A stretch of DNA of 64,000 nt, from assembly GCF_024508295.1 (NCBI RefSeq), contig NZ_CP101990.1, positions 992,001 to 1,056,000 on the forward strand. Reading direction: 5' to 3'. The position numbers and the translations under genes were made by a program. Positions 35,276 through 43,877 of the stretch are shown here, in pieces. The notes below the pieces were generated by a model. That model worked only from the letters and a program-made list of their open reading frames with translations, had not been told where the DNA came from and searched no databases. How positions within the stretch are numbered: position 1 is the stretch's first letter; each line of letters opens with the position of its first letter. The DNA comes from Aeromicrobium duanguangcaii. GTDB lineage: Bacteria > Actinomycetota > Actinomycetes > Propionibacteriales > Nocardioidaceae.

Positions 35276-35293
35276 GTGTGAGATACATCACAC
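35276..35293. promoter_or_regulatory. Crp/GlxR-type operator
   Basis: GTGTGA-N6-TCACAC is a perfect inverted repeat. The inner TGTGA-GATACA-TCACA matches the GlxR/Crp consensus TGTGANNTANNTCACA at every specified base. It ends 18 nt before the start codon of the substrate-binding protein and overlaps the likely -10/start region, a position that normally represses. Confidence 0.75.
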
Positions 35294-35311
35294 ATACGGC
35301 AGGGGAATCCG

Positions 35312-36922
35312 ATGAGCCCTTCGAACCGCTCGCTTCGATCCATTCGCGTCGCCGTCGCCGCCCTGGCCGCGTCCCTGGCCCTCACCGCCTGCAGCGGTGA
35401 CGACGGGGGTGACTCGTCCGATCAGGAGAAGGACAACCTCAAGGGCGTCACCGGCACCCCCGAACGGGGCAAGCGGCTGACGTTCGCCATGGAGACCGAG
35501 GCCACGTCGATCAACCCGGCGACCGTCAACATCGCCTTCGTCAACTACACGCTGCTGGCGTACGAGCCGCTGATCTACCGCAGCTCGGACGGCACTCTGA
35601 AGCCCGCCTTGGCGCAGGAGTGGGAGATGGGCGACGGCAACACCTCGATGGAGCTCGAGCTGAGGGACGGGGTGACATTCACCGATGGGAGCCCGGTGAA
35701 CGCCGCCGCAGTGAAGGCCTCGCTGGAGTACGTCCGGGACGGTCAGGGGCCCAACGCCCACCTGCTGGCGAACGTGAAGAGCATCGAGGCGGAGGACGAC
35801 GACAGTCTGACGCTGCGACTGAGCTCGCCGAACCCGATGCTGCCGGAGTTCCTGACGCAGAGCTACGGGGTCGGGCAGATCATCAGCCCCGCCGGGGTCA
35901 AGGCGCCGGGTCAGCTCACGGCCGACAACCCGTCGCAGGGCGCCGGTGCGTACGTCTTCGACCCGAAAAAGTCGGTCCCGGGCGATCACTACACGTACAC
36001 CGCGAACCCGGACTACTACGCGAAGGACGAGCGCCAGCACTACGACGAGGTCGTCATCCGCGTCATCGGCGACCAGCAGGCCCGCGTCAACGCCCTGGCG
36101 ACCGGTCAGATCGACCTCGCGACGGCCAGCCCCGACACCGTCGACCAAGCCACGAGCGCGGGCGCACAGATCGTCTGGATCCCGTTCGTGTGGCAGGGCC
36201 TGAGCCTCATCGACCGCGACGGCGAGGTCAGCAAGCCGCTCGGCGACGTCCGCGTCCGCCAGGCGATCAACTACGCGATCGACCGCAAGAAGATCACCGA
36301 GGCGCTGCTGGGCAAGTACGGCGTGCCGACCGACACCGTCGTCATGGAGGGCGGTGAGGGCTGGTCCAAGGAGGCGGCCGACCGTTACCCCTACGACGTC
36401 GACAAGGCCAAGTCGCTCATGAAGGACGCCGGCTACGAGAAGGGCTTCCCCCTCAAGGTCCTGTCCATCCGGTTCGCCGAGATCGACACGATGGCCGAGG
36501 CGGTCGCCCCGTACCTGGCCGAGATCGGCATCAAGGCCGAGCTGGACCACCTCACCGACGAGCAGTCCTACGTCCAGGGTGCGACCGACAAGAGCTACCC
36601 GGCGATGTCCGTGGGTTACGGGGCGCAGCCGATGTACCTGCTGGGCCAGGGCCTGTTCCTGCCGAACGCGGGCATCTTCAACGGCTTCGCGACGGAGCGC
36701 AAGGAGCTCACGGACCTGTACGACAAGGCGGCCGCGGCCAGCGGCGACGAGCGCGACAAGCTCAACCAGGACATGATCACGTACCTGACCGACGAGGCCT
36801 GGTTCGCGCCCGTGTCCTTCGGTCCCGTGCTCTACGCGAGCCGCGACGACCTCGGCGGCGTGGCGGTGTCGCCGAAGGCGCCGGTGGCCACGCCGTTGGA
36901 CTGGTACAACGTGGCGAAGTGA
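35312..36922 (+). CDS. ABC transporter substrate-binding lipoprotein (oligopeptide/nickel family)
   Basis: A 536-residue family-5 extracellular solute-binding protein (DppA/OppA type). The lipoprotein signal ends in L-T-A-C with Cys27. The mature protein shows the family features: an N-terminal strand that starts the two-lobe fold, Y-E-P-L-I-Y, L-R-D-G-V-T-F-T-D-G-S-P-V-N-A, and V-R-Q-A-I-N-Y-A-I-D-R. An AGGGG ribosome-binding site precedes the ATG. It is the first gene of an importer operon whose ligand is probably a peptide or other small amphipathic molecule. Confidence 0.92.
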   Translation: MSPSNRSLRSIRVAVAALAASLALTACSGDDGGDSSDQEKDNLKGVTGTPERGKRLTFAMETEATSINPATVNIAFVNYTLLAYEPLIYRSSDGTLKPALAQEWEMGDGNTSMELELRDGVTFTDGSPVNAAAVKASLEYVRDGQGPNAHLLANVKSIEAEDDDSLTLRLSSPNPMLPEFLTQSYGVGQIISPAGVKAPGQLTADNPSQGAGAYVFDPKKSVPGDHYTYTANPDYYAKDERQHYDEVVIRVIGDQQARVNALATGQIDLATASPDTVDQATSAGAQIVWIPFVWQGLSLIDRDGEVSKPLGDVRVRQAINYAIDRKKITEALLGKYGVPTDTVVMEGGEGWSKEAADRYPYDVDKAKSLMKDAGYEKGFPLKVLSIRFAEIDTMAEAVAPYLAEIGIKAELDHLTDEQSYVQGATDKSYPAMSVGYGAQPMYLLGQGLFLPNAGIFNGFATERKELTDLYDKAAAASGDERDKLNQDMITYLTDEAWFAPVSFGPVLYASRDDLGGVAVSPKAPVATPLDWYNVAK

Positions 36923-36923
36923 C

Positions 36924-37865
36924 ATGCTGCGCCTGGCAGGTCGATGGGTGCTCACGGCGGTCGCCCTGGTCGTCTCGGTGTCCTTCCTGACCTTCGTGCT
37001 GGTCGACCTGGTGCCCGGTGACGCCGCGCGCTCGGTCGTGGGCCTGAACTCGACGCAGGAGCAGTACCTGCAGATGCGCGTGGCCATGGGCCTGGACCGG
37101 CCCCTGCTCGAGCGCTACGGCGACTGGGCCTGGGCGGCGCTGCACGGCGACTTCGGGAACTCGCTGACGAACGGCGCCGCGGTGGCGAGCCAGCTGACGA
37201 CCCGGCTGTCGGTCACGGTGACGCTCGTCGTCGCGTCGCTGCTGGTGGCCACCGTGGTGGGAGTGTCCCTGGGGGTTGCCGCGGCACTCCAGCACGGCTT
37301 CCTGGGACGGCTGGTCGACGGTCTCGCGCTGCTCGGTCTGGCCGTGCCGTCGTTCTGGTTCGCGTACGTGCTGGTCTTCCTGTTCGCGATCGAGACGTCC
37401 TTCTTCCCGGCGACGGGATACGTCACGTTCGGCTCCGATCCCGCCGGCTGGGCGAGATCGCTGGTGCTGCCTGTCCTGACGCTCGGACTCACGAGCAGTG
37501 CTCCGATCGCGAAGCAGACCCGGGACGGAATCCGCTCGGAGCTGGACAAGGACTACGTGTACGCGTTGCGGGTGCGCGGCATCGGCGAACGCTCGGTCAT
37601 CGGCCGACACGTCCTGCGCAACGCGGCCGCGCCGGTCATCACGATCATGGGGCTGGTCTTCGTCGGCCTGCTGAGTGGGACGGTCCTGGTCGAGACGGTC
37701 TTCGTCCTGCCCGGTCTGGGCAGCCAGGCCGTCCAGGCGACGATGTCCAGCGACCTGCCGCTGATCCAGGCGATCGCCGTGACGTTCACCGTGATGGTCG
37801 TGGTGGTGAACCTGCTGGTCGAGTTCGTCTACGTGCTGCTCAACCCCCGGGTGCGTGCCGGATGA
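36924..37865 (+). CDS. ABC transporter permease (DppB-like)
   Basis: A 313-residue inner-membrane permease with six predicted hydrophobic segments. The N-terminal R-W-V-L-T-A-V-A-L-V-V-S-V-S-F region and A-M-G-L-D-R-P-L-L-E-R-Y-G (about 53-65) are typical of DppB/OppB. The cytoplasmic EAA-type loop is near 210-230 (Y-A-L-R-V-R-G-I-G). It follows the binding protein by 1 nt and overlaps the next gene by 4 nt. Confidence 0.92.
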   Translation: MLRLAGRWVLTAVALVVSVSFLTFVLVDLVPGDAARSVVGLNSTQEQYLQMRVAMGLDRPLLERYGDWAWAALHGDFGNSLTNGAAVASQLTTRLSVTVTLVVASLLVATVVGVSLGVAAALQHGFLGRLVDGLALLGLAVPSFWFAYVLVFLFAIETSFFPATGYVTFGSDPAGWARSLVLPVLTLGLTSSAPIAKQTRDGIRSELDKDYVYALRVRGIGERSVIGRHVLRNAAAPVITIMGLVFVGLLSGTVLVETVFVLPGLGSQAVQATMSSDLPLIQAIAVTFTVMVVVVNLLVEFVYVLLNPRVRAG

Positions 37866-39712
37866 GCCGCCGCTCCTGGGTGACCTACTTCGTGCGCCAG
37901 AAGGTGCCGATGATGGCGGCCGCCTACCTCGCCCTCGTCCTGTTGCTCGTCCTGTTCGCCGGCGCGATCGCTCCGTACGGACCGACCGAGCAGAACCTCG
38001 ACGCGAACCTGGCCGGGCCGAGTCGTGAGCACCTGCTCGGCACCGGGCAGCTCGGACTGGACGTCTTCAGTCGCATCCTGTGGGGCGGCCGCACGACCCT
38101 GTACGGCGTCCTCGTCGCCGTGGTGGTGTTCGCCGTGCTGGGCGTGAGCGCGGGCCTGCTGGCCGGCTACCTGCGCGGACCGGTCGAATGGGCCGTGCTG
38201 CGGACCAGCGAGGTGCTGCAGGCCGTCCCGGCCGCGATCATCCTGCTCGTCGTCCTGGCGGTGTTCCCCGGACGGCAGGTGATCGCCATGGTCGCGCTCG
38301 GGGTCCTGGGTGCTCCCGGCCTGGCCCGCGTCGTCAGGTCGGTGACCCTCGGCGTGCGCGAGGAGCTCTACGTCCGCTCCGCCCAGACGATGGGCCTGCG
38401 GCCGGTCGCGATCATGCGCCGCCACGTGCTGCCTCATCTGAGCGGTCCGGTGATCGTCCAGCTGTCCCTGTTCGGGGCGGCGGCCGTCGGGCTGGAGACC
38501 GCCCTGGGCTTCCTGCGGCTGGGCAGCGGGGAGTCGTCCTGGGGCCTGCTGGTGGCGGAGGCCTCCCGGCACCTGGGCGCTCACCCGTGGCTGATGGTGC
38601 CGTCCGGTTTCGTGATCATGTCCTTCGTCATGGCGTTGGGTCTCGTCGGCGACGGGGTGCGCGACGCGGTCGCGGCCAGCATGCGCACGCGGGTCGAGTC
38701 CGGAGCGCGTCCACGCGCGGCCACGCCGCCCGCTCCCGAACTGCCCGACTCCGAGGACGCGCTGGTCTCCGTGCGGGGCCTGACGGTGAGCTTCCCGCGA
38801 GGACAGGACTGGATCGACGTGGTCCGCGGCGTCGATCTCGCGGTCCTGCCGGGAGGCGCGCTGGGGATCCTGGGCGAGAGCGGGTGCGGCAAGTCGATCA
38901 CGGCCGAGGCGATCGTCGGGCGCATCCGGGGGACCGGCCAGATCACCGCGGGCGAGGTCCGCCGGCGCGGCCGCGTCGGCTGGGTGGCGCAGGACGCGGC
39001 GTCGAGCCTGGACCCGAGCGGTCGCGTCGGCGCGCAGCTGGCCGAGGTCGTGCGCGTGCATCGTCCGGAGCTCAGCCGTTCCCAGGTGCGGGCCCGGGTG
39101 CTCGACCTGCTCGAACGGGTGCGCCTGCCCGAACCACGGCGGGTCGCTCGCAGCCGGCCCTGGGAGCTGTCCGGCGGCATGGCGCAGCGCGTGGGCATCG
39201 CGATGGCCCTGGCCACCGATCCGCACCTGATCGTGGCCGACGAGCCGACCTCGGCACTCGACACGACCGTCCAGGCCGAGGTGCTGGCGCTGTTCGACGA
39301 GCTCCGCGCAGACGGCATGACGCTGGTCGTCATCACGCATGACGTGGGGGTCCTCGCCGCCGTCTGTGACAGCGCGGCGGTCATGTACGCCGGAGAGGTC
39401 GTCGAGCTCGCGCCCACGCAGGAGCTCCTCACGCATCCGGCTCATCCGTACACGGCCGCGCTGCTGGCGGCAGACCCGCGCCGAGGCACGCCGGGGGAGC
39501 GGTTGGCCGCGATCGACGGGACCGTCCCGGCTCCGGGGTCGTGGCCGAGCGGCTGCCGGTTCGCCGACCGCTGCCTGCTCGTGACGCAGGCGTGCCGGGA
39601 GACCTCGGTGCCTCTGTTCGACGTGGACCCCGCCGATCCGACCGATGCCGCCGATCCGCGCGTGAGCCGGTGCCTGAGGTTCGCCGACGTGCTGGACAGG
39701 ACCCGCGCATGA
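37862..39712 (+). CDS. Fused ABC permease-ATPase (DppC-DppD fusion)
   Basis: A 616-residue two-domain protein. Residues 1-275 form a DppC-type permease (N-terminal helix, G-T-G-Q-L-G-L-D-V-F-S-R-I near 60-72, EAA loop A-Q-T-M-G-L-R-P). Residues about 300-616 form a DppD-type ATPase: Walker A G-E-S-G-C-G-K-S near 338, Q-D-A-A Q-loop, signature L-S-G-G-M, Walker B L-I-V-A-D-E-P-T-S, H-loop I-T-H-D. A cysteine-rich oligopeptide-family C-terminus (C-R-F-A-D-R-C) follows. The fusion is in frame without a stop or slippery site. Confidence 0.9.
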   Translation: MSRRSWVTYFVRQKVPMMAAAYLALVLLLVLFAGAIAPYGPTEQNLDANLAGPSREHLLGTGQLGLDVFSRILWGGRTTLYGVLVAVVVFAVLGVSAGLLAGYLRGPVEWAVLRTSEVLQAVPAAIILLVVLAVFPGRQVIAMVALGVLGAPGLARVVRSVTLGVREELYVRSAQTMGLRPVAIMRRHVLPHLSGPVIVQLSLFGAAAVGLETALGFLRLGSGESSWGLLVAEASRHLGAHPWLMVPSGFVIMSFVMALGLVGDGVRDAVAASMRTRVESGARPRAATPPAPELPDSEDALVSVRGLTVSFPRGQDWIDVVRGVDLAVLPGGALGILGESGCGKSITAEAIVGRIRGTGQITAGEVRRRGRVGWVAQDAASSLDPSGRVGAQLAEVVRVHRPELSRSQVRARVLDLLERVRLPEPRRVARSRPWELSGGMAQRVGIAMALATDPHLIVADEPTSALDTTVQAEVLALFDELRADGMTLVVITHDVGVLAAVCDSAAVMYAGEVVELAPTQELLTHPAHPYTAALLAADPRRGTPGERLAAIDGTVPAPGSWPSGCRFADRCLLVTQACRETSVPLFDVDPADPTDAADPRVSRCLRFADVLDRTRA

Positions 39713-40533
39713 CGGCACAGGAGCAGGGCACGACTGACACGCCGCTCGTGGCGTCGCGCGGCGTCACGGTGCGGTACGGCTCCGGCCGGCGAGGTGTGGT
39801 GGCGCTCGAGGGGATCGACCTCGAGGTCCGCCGTGGCGAGGTGCTGGGCCTGGTGGGGGAGTCCGGCTCGGGCAAGTCCACGCTCGGCGCCGTCCTGGGC
39901 GGACTGCTGGCGCCGACGGACGGCACGGTCACCTACGACGGCGCGCCGCTGCTCGTGCGGCGTGGACGCCGATCGCGCGATCTGGCCCGTCGGCGCCAGA
40001 TCGTCTTCCAGAACCCCCGCAGCGCCCTGAATCCGCTGCGGACGATCGGTGACTCCCTCACCGAGGGGCCCCGGCTGACGCTGGGGCTGAGCCGGGACGG
40101 CGCACGCGAGCGTGCCGTCGATGCTCTCGCGGACGTCGGTATCGAGCCCGACGCCCTCGACCGGTACCCCGACGCGTTCTCAGGCGGCCAGCGCCAACGG
40201 ATCGCCATCGCCCGTGCACTGGCGATGGACCCGGAGTTCCTCATCTGCGACGAGGTCGTCAGCTCCCTGGACCTCTCCGTCCAGGCGCAGGTGTTGAACC
40301 TGCTGGCCGACCTGGGGCGTCGTCGTCAGCTGACCCATGTCTTCATCTCGCACGACCTCACGGTGGTGCGGCATCTCAGCGACCGCATCGCCGTGCTCGA
40401 CGGTGGGCGGCTCGTCGAGGTGGCGGGGGCACGCCAGGTCCACGAGAACCCCGCGGCCGACGTGACCCGCAGGCTCTGGCAGGCGATCCCGAGCGCCGTG
40501 GTGGGCGAGGGGGGTCGCGATGGCCGGCCGTGA
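39709..40533 (+). CDS. ABC transporter ATP-binding protein (DppF-like)
   Basis: A 274-residue ATPase, the second nucleotide-binding subunit of the importer. Walker A is G-E-S-G-S-G-K-S-T (about 48-56). F-Q-N-P-R-S-A-L-N-P is the Q-loop of the oligopeptide family, F-S-G-G-Q-R-Q-R the signature, and L-I-C-D-E-V-V-S-S-L-D the Walker B, with V where most have P. It overlaps the fusion protein by 4 nt and the LacI gene by 14 nt. Confidence 0.92.
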   Translation: MTAQEQGTTDTPLVASRGVTVRYGSGRRGVVALEGIDLEVRRGEVLGLVGESGSGKSTLGAVLGGLLAPTDGTVTYDGAPLLVRRGRRSRDLARRRQIVFQNPRSALNPLRTIGDSLTEGPRLTLGLSRDGARERAVDALADVGIEPDALDRYPDAFSGGQRQRIAIARALAMDPEFLICDEVVSSLDLSVQAQVLNLLADLGRRRQLTHVFISHDLTVVRHLSDRIAVLDGGRLVEVAGARQVHENPAADVTRRLWQAIPSAVVGEGGRDGRP

Positions 40534-41524
40534 GGGTCGACCGACGATCTACGACGTCGCTCGCCTGGCCCGCGTCTCGATCGCCACCGTCTCCCATGTG
40601 CTCAACCGCCCGGAGCGGGTCGGTGCCGCCACGCGCGAGCGTGTCCTGGCCGTGATCGACGACCTGCAGTTCGTGCCGAAGGAGGTCGCGGTGTCGCGGG
40701 CGCGGCGGGGCACCGGGCGGATCGGCGTCCTCGCGCCCTTCACGTCGTACCCGTCCTACCTGCAGCGACTGGCCGGAATCCTGGAGAACCGGTCCGGACG
40801 GACCGAGGTCGTCGTCTTCGACCACGACTCCGTCGCGGCCGACCCGCATCCGCTGCTGGCCTCGCTGCCCGTCTCGGGGCGACTGGACGGCCTCATCATC
40901 ATGGGCGTGCCCCTGGACCGAGAGCTGGCCGAGCGACAGGCGAAGCACGGTCTGCCGACGGTCCTGGTCGACAGCGAGTACGAGGGCTTCTCCTCGGTGT
41001 CGGTCAGCGACGACCACGGAGGCCTCGTGGTGGGGCGGCACCTGGCCGAGCTGGGGCACCGGCACATCGCCTTCCTGGCCGAGGACCAGGCCTCGAACGA
41101 CTACCTCTCGCCCGGCCAGCGTCGGTGGCGTGCCGTCGAGCGGGCCTTCGGCGAGGCGGGTGTGCCCGAGAGCGCGATCCGCCGGGTCGTCTGCGGCCCC
41201 GACTTCGCCGGCGCGCGGGAGGCGCTGCACGAGATCCTGGCCCTCGATCCCCGGCCGACGGCGGTCTTCGCCCACCACGACGAGCTGGCCGCCGGCGTCG
41301 TGACCGCGGCGCGCCAACTGGGACTGCGCGTGCCCGAGGACCTGGCGGTGATCGGCTACGACGGGGGAGTGCTGGCCGACGCGCTCCAGCTGACGACCGT
41401 CGTCCAGCCGCTGCGCGAGTCGGGCGTCGTCGGGCGACGGCTGCTCATGGCGCGGCTCGACGGCGACACCACGACGCAGCAGATCATGCTCGAGCCTCGC
41501 CTGTCGCGGGGCGTCACCACCTGA
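40520..41524 (+). CDS. LacI family transcriptional regulator
   Basis: A 334-residue regulator. The N-terminal helix-turn-helix and hinge (T-I-Y-D-V-A-R-L-A-R-V-S-I-A-T-V-S-H-V-L-N, about 8-28) are followed by a ribose-binding-like effector domain with D-S-E-Y and I-G-Y-D-G segments. Its overlap with the transporter operon suggests local control of import. LacI regulators usually sense sugars, so the transporter may import a glycosylated or non-peptide ligand. No LacI-type palindrome with a central CG was found in the operon promoter. Confidence 0.88.
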   Translation: MAGREGRPTIYDVARLARVSIATVSHVLNRPERVGAATRERVLAVIDDLQFVPKEVAVSRARRGTGRIGVLAPFTSYPSYLQRLAGILENRSGRTEVVVFDHDSVAADPHPLLASLPVSGRLDGLIIMGVPLDRELAERQAKHGLPTVLVDSEYEGFSSVSVSDDHGGLVVGRHLAELGHRHIAFLAEDQASNDYLSPGQRRWRAVERAFGEAGVPESAIRRVVCGPDFAGAREALHEILALDPRPTAVFAHHDELAAGVVTAARQLGLRVPEDLAVIGYDGGVLADALQLTTVVQPLRESGVVGRRLLMARLDGDTTTQQIMLEPRLSRGVTT

Positions 41525-41546
41525 CCACCCGACCCGAGGAGGGCCC

Positions 41547-42539
41547 ATGCTGCCGGTCGAGATGCCGCCGCGGTTGAGAACACTGGTCGAGCGCGCCCTG
41601 GCCGCCCAGGCCGAGAGCCCGACGCCGCCCCTGCCCGATCCCGAGCCCGCCCCCGGCGAGACTCGCGAGGCGTGGGAGGGACGCGTGGCGCGGGCGCGCG
41701 CCCAGCACGACGCGCTGGCCCTCGAGATCGCCGCCCGGTACGGCTTCCTCGGCGACGGGGACGACCCGGTCGGGTCGATCACGTACGCGGACATCCCCGT
41801 CGAGGACGGGACGATCGCGGCGCGGGTCTATCAGCCGCCGGACCCGCAGGATCGTCCGCCGGCGATCGTCGTGCTGCACGGCGGCGGCTGGTGGATGGGC
41901 GGGGGCGCCCAGGGCTACCGGTTGGGCGACGGCACGTGCCGGATGCTGTGCCACGGGCTCGGAGCGGTCGTCCTCAACGTCGACTACCGGCTGGCGCCGG
42001 AGTTCCGGTTCCCGGTCCAGCTGCACGACGCGCGCGACGTCGTCGCCTGGCTGCGGCGAGGGGACGGCCCGCGGGTCGACCCGGATCGGATCGCCGTCGC
42101 GGGAACGAGCTCGGGCGGCCACGTCGCCGCGGCGCTGACCCTGCTGCTGAGGGACGAGGGCGAGCCCCAGCTGGCGCTGCAGATCCTGGTGGCGCCCGCG
42201 GTCGACCTCTCCGAGGACCCGGCCGGCCTCGAGGACCCGCACGCCCTGCGGGGGATCGAGACGCTCCGCCGCTACTACGCGGGGGACGCGCCGAATCGGG
42301 CGATCCCGTACCTGTCACCGCTGCGGGCCCCGGACCTGCGCGGACTCCCGCCGGCCGTCGTGGTGACAGGGGACTTCGACCCGTTGACGGCGCCGGCGCT
42401 CGACTACGTGGCGAGGCTGCGCGAGGCCGGGGTCCACGTCGATCACATCCCCGTGCCGGTGACCCACACGATCGGCGCCGAGGAGGACTGGCGGGCCGCC
42501 GAGGACCGGATCCTGGCCTGCTGCCGCGACCTGCTGTGA
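41547..42539 (+). CDS. Alpha/beta hydrolase, hormone-sensitive-lipase family esterase
   Basis: A 330-residue esterase. The oxyanion motif is H-G-G-G-W-W (about 112-117), the nucleophile elbow G-T-S-S-G-G (about 188-193, Ser in the middle), the acid Asp in V-T-G-D-F-D-P-L and the His in V-T-H-T-I-G. This is the HSL (bacterial family IV) type, usually intracellular and active on short-chain esters. Its position just after the transporter and LacI genes suggests that it hydrolyses the imported compound; this is inference. CGAGGAGGG precedes the ATG. Confidence 0.87.
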   Translation: MLPVEMPPRLRTLVERALAAQAESPTPPLPDPEPAPGETREAWEGRVARARAQHDALALEIAARYGFLGDGDDPVGSITYADIPVEDGTIAARVYQPPDPQDRPPAIVVLHGGGWWMGGGAQGYRLGDGTCRMLCHGLGAVVLNVDYRLAPEFRFPVQLHDARDVVAWLRRGDGPRVDPDRIAVAGTSSGGHVAAALTLLLRDEGEPQLALQILVAPAVDLSEDPAGLEDPHALRGIETLRRYYAGDAPNRAIPYLSPLRAPDLRGLPPAVVVTGDFDPLTAPALDYVARLREAGVHVDHIPVPVTHTIGAEEDWRAAEDRILACCRDLL

Positions 42540-42674
42540 CGTCTCGGGTGAGCTCCGGCCGGAGGCGGTCGGCGCGCCGCGACGCCCCACCCTTGTCGTG
42601 ACGGGGTGTTTGGGACACAATGGGCGCAGGTATCACCCGAGATCGCTGGGGAAGGCGCACCTAGGGAGGTACCG

Positions 42675-43202
42675 ATGAACACGGTGAACACGGTCCGAAC
42701 CGGCACCCCATTGACCCGGGGTGTCCTTTTCGTGCACTCAGCACCGTCCGCGCTGTGCGCTCACATCGAGTGGGCGGCCGCCGGAGTGCTGGGTGGCAAG
42801 GTCGATCTCTCGTGGACCCCGCAACCGGCCGAGCCGGGCACCTACCGCGCCGAGCTGTCGTGGCAGGCAGCCGCCGGCACGGCCGCCTCGCTGACCTCCG
42901 TGCTGCGTGGCTGGGACCTGCTGCGCTTCGAGATCACCGAGGAGCCCACCGCGACCACCGAGGGCGCTCGCTACTCCTTCACGCCCACGCTCGGCATCTT
43001 CCACGCCATGACCGGACTGCACGGCGACCTCCTGATCCCCGAGGACCGCATCAAGGCGTTCCGGGTCAAGGCCGCCCAGGGCGAGATCACCATGGACGAG
43101 GCCCTCGACGGGCTGCTGGGCGTCAAGTGGGACGCCGAGCTCGAGCCCTTCCGCCTCGCGGGCGAGGGCGCGCCGGTGCGCTGGTTGCACCAGGTGATCT
43201 GA
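42675..43202 (+). CDS. DUF3145 family protein
   Basis: A 175-residue protein of a family restricted to actinobacteria, of unknown function. Visible features are the conserved N-terminal G-V-L-F-V-H-S-A-P-S-A-L-C-A-H-I-E-W-A block (about 15-33), a central G-T-Y-R-A-E-L-S-W segment and a C-terminal L-D-G-L-L-G-V-K-W-D-A-E-L-E-P-F-R. No membrane segment or signal peptide is present. A strong TAGGGAGGT ribosome-binding site precedes ATG 42675; a CACAAT box near 42617 may be the -10. Confidence 0.88.
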   Translation: MNTVNTVRTGTPLTRGVLFVHSAPSALCAHIEWAAAGVLGGKVDLSWTPQPAEPGTYRAELSWQAAAGTAASLTSVLRGWDLLRFEITEEPTATTEGARYSFTPTLGIFHAMTGLHGDLLIPEDRIKAFRVKAAQGEITMDEALDGLLGVKWDAELEPFRLAGEGAPVRWLHQVI

Positions 43203-43306
43203 GAAGTCAGGTCACCGGGTGGACGCTCGCCATGACGAGGAGCGCAGCGACGAGCGGGTCGGCCCGGCGGAGCTCTGCGGAGCCGGGAGTGAGCGCGCCC
43301 GACCCA

Positions 43307-43819
43307 TCAGCCGATCGTGACGGGGATGTCCGGCGTGTTGTCGCCGGACGCCTTGTCGATCACGCGGAACTTCCGCTCGCCCGTGCGCGACGTGTAGATC
43401 TTCGTCTCGAAGCTGCCACCGTCGCGAGCGGTGACGGTGACCGGGAAGTCGTCCCACGGCCCGTCGCCGTCCTTGACCTGGATCTGCAGCTCGGTACCGG
43501 CGTCGACCGATGGCAGGACGCCGACGATCGGGAACCGCTCGCCGGGGGCGACCCGGTCGCCGGGCACACGCGTCAGCTTGGGCTTGGGCGTGTCGTCCTC
43601 CTGCGGCTCCTCCGGCGTGGGCTCGGGCTCGGGGCTGGGCGTGGGCTCGGGGTCCTTCGTGGGGGCCGCCAAGGGCGGCAGGTCGGCCGACGTCACGCCG
43701 GTGGCCGTCAGCGCACCGGCGGAGAACAGGCCGAAGCCGATCCCCAGGGCCACGCCGATCAGTGCGAGCCAGCCGAGAGCGCGCGCAGCAGGATGGCGCA
43801 GGTCGGGTCGAGACGTCAC
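43307..43819 (-). CDS. Membrane-anchored protein with a Pro/Glu-rich linker
   Basis: A 170-residue protein with no recognised family. A short basic N-terminus leads to one hydrophobic segment (about 14-38, L-G-W-L-A-L-I-G-V-A-L-G-I). A Pro/Glu/Thr-rich stretch follows (about 50-80, repeated P-E-P-T-P units), and then a small beta-rich extracytoplasmic domain with D-G-G-S-F-E-T-K-I-Y that may be immunoglobulin-like. The linker suggests that the domain is held away from the membrane through the cell wall. The GTG start has a TAGACT box 6 nt upstream. Confidence 0.65.
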   Translation of the reverse strand: MTSRPDLRHPAARALGWLALIGVALGIGFGLFSAGALTATGVTSADLPPLAAPTKDPEPTPSPEPEPTPEEPQEDDTPKPKLTRVPGDRVAPGERFPIVGVLPSVDAGTELQIQVKDGDGPWDDFPVTVTARDGGSFETKIYTSRTGERKFRVIDKASGDNTPDIPVTIG

Positions 43820-43825
43820 GTGGCG

Positions 43826-43831
43826 AGTCTA
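43826..43831 (-). promoter_or_regulatory. -10 box, leaderless start of the Pro/Glu-rich protein gene
   Basis: TAGACT on the minus strand, 6 nt before GTG 43819. It is divergent from the hydrolase -10 box 34 nt away. Confidence 0.55.
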
Positions 43832-43865
43832 ATGGCTTCGCCACGTAACCCCCGCTCACCTGGCC

Positions 43866-43871
43866 TACGAT
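43866..43871 (+). promoter_or_regulatory. -10 box, leaderless start of the alpha/beta hydrolase
   Basis: TACGAT lies 6 nt before ATG 43878. The alternative in-frame GTG at 43872 would directly abut the box, so the ATG is preferred. Confidence 0.6.
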
Positions 43872-43877
43872 GTGAAG

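Noticed and set aside
43203-43306. Possible small gene or RNA between DUF3145 and the Pro/Glu-rich gene
   Set aside because: Only imperfect GC-rich hairpins (CCCGGC with GCCGGG near 43263-43286) are visible, best read as a weak bidirectional terminator.
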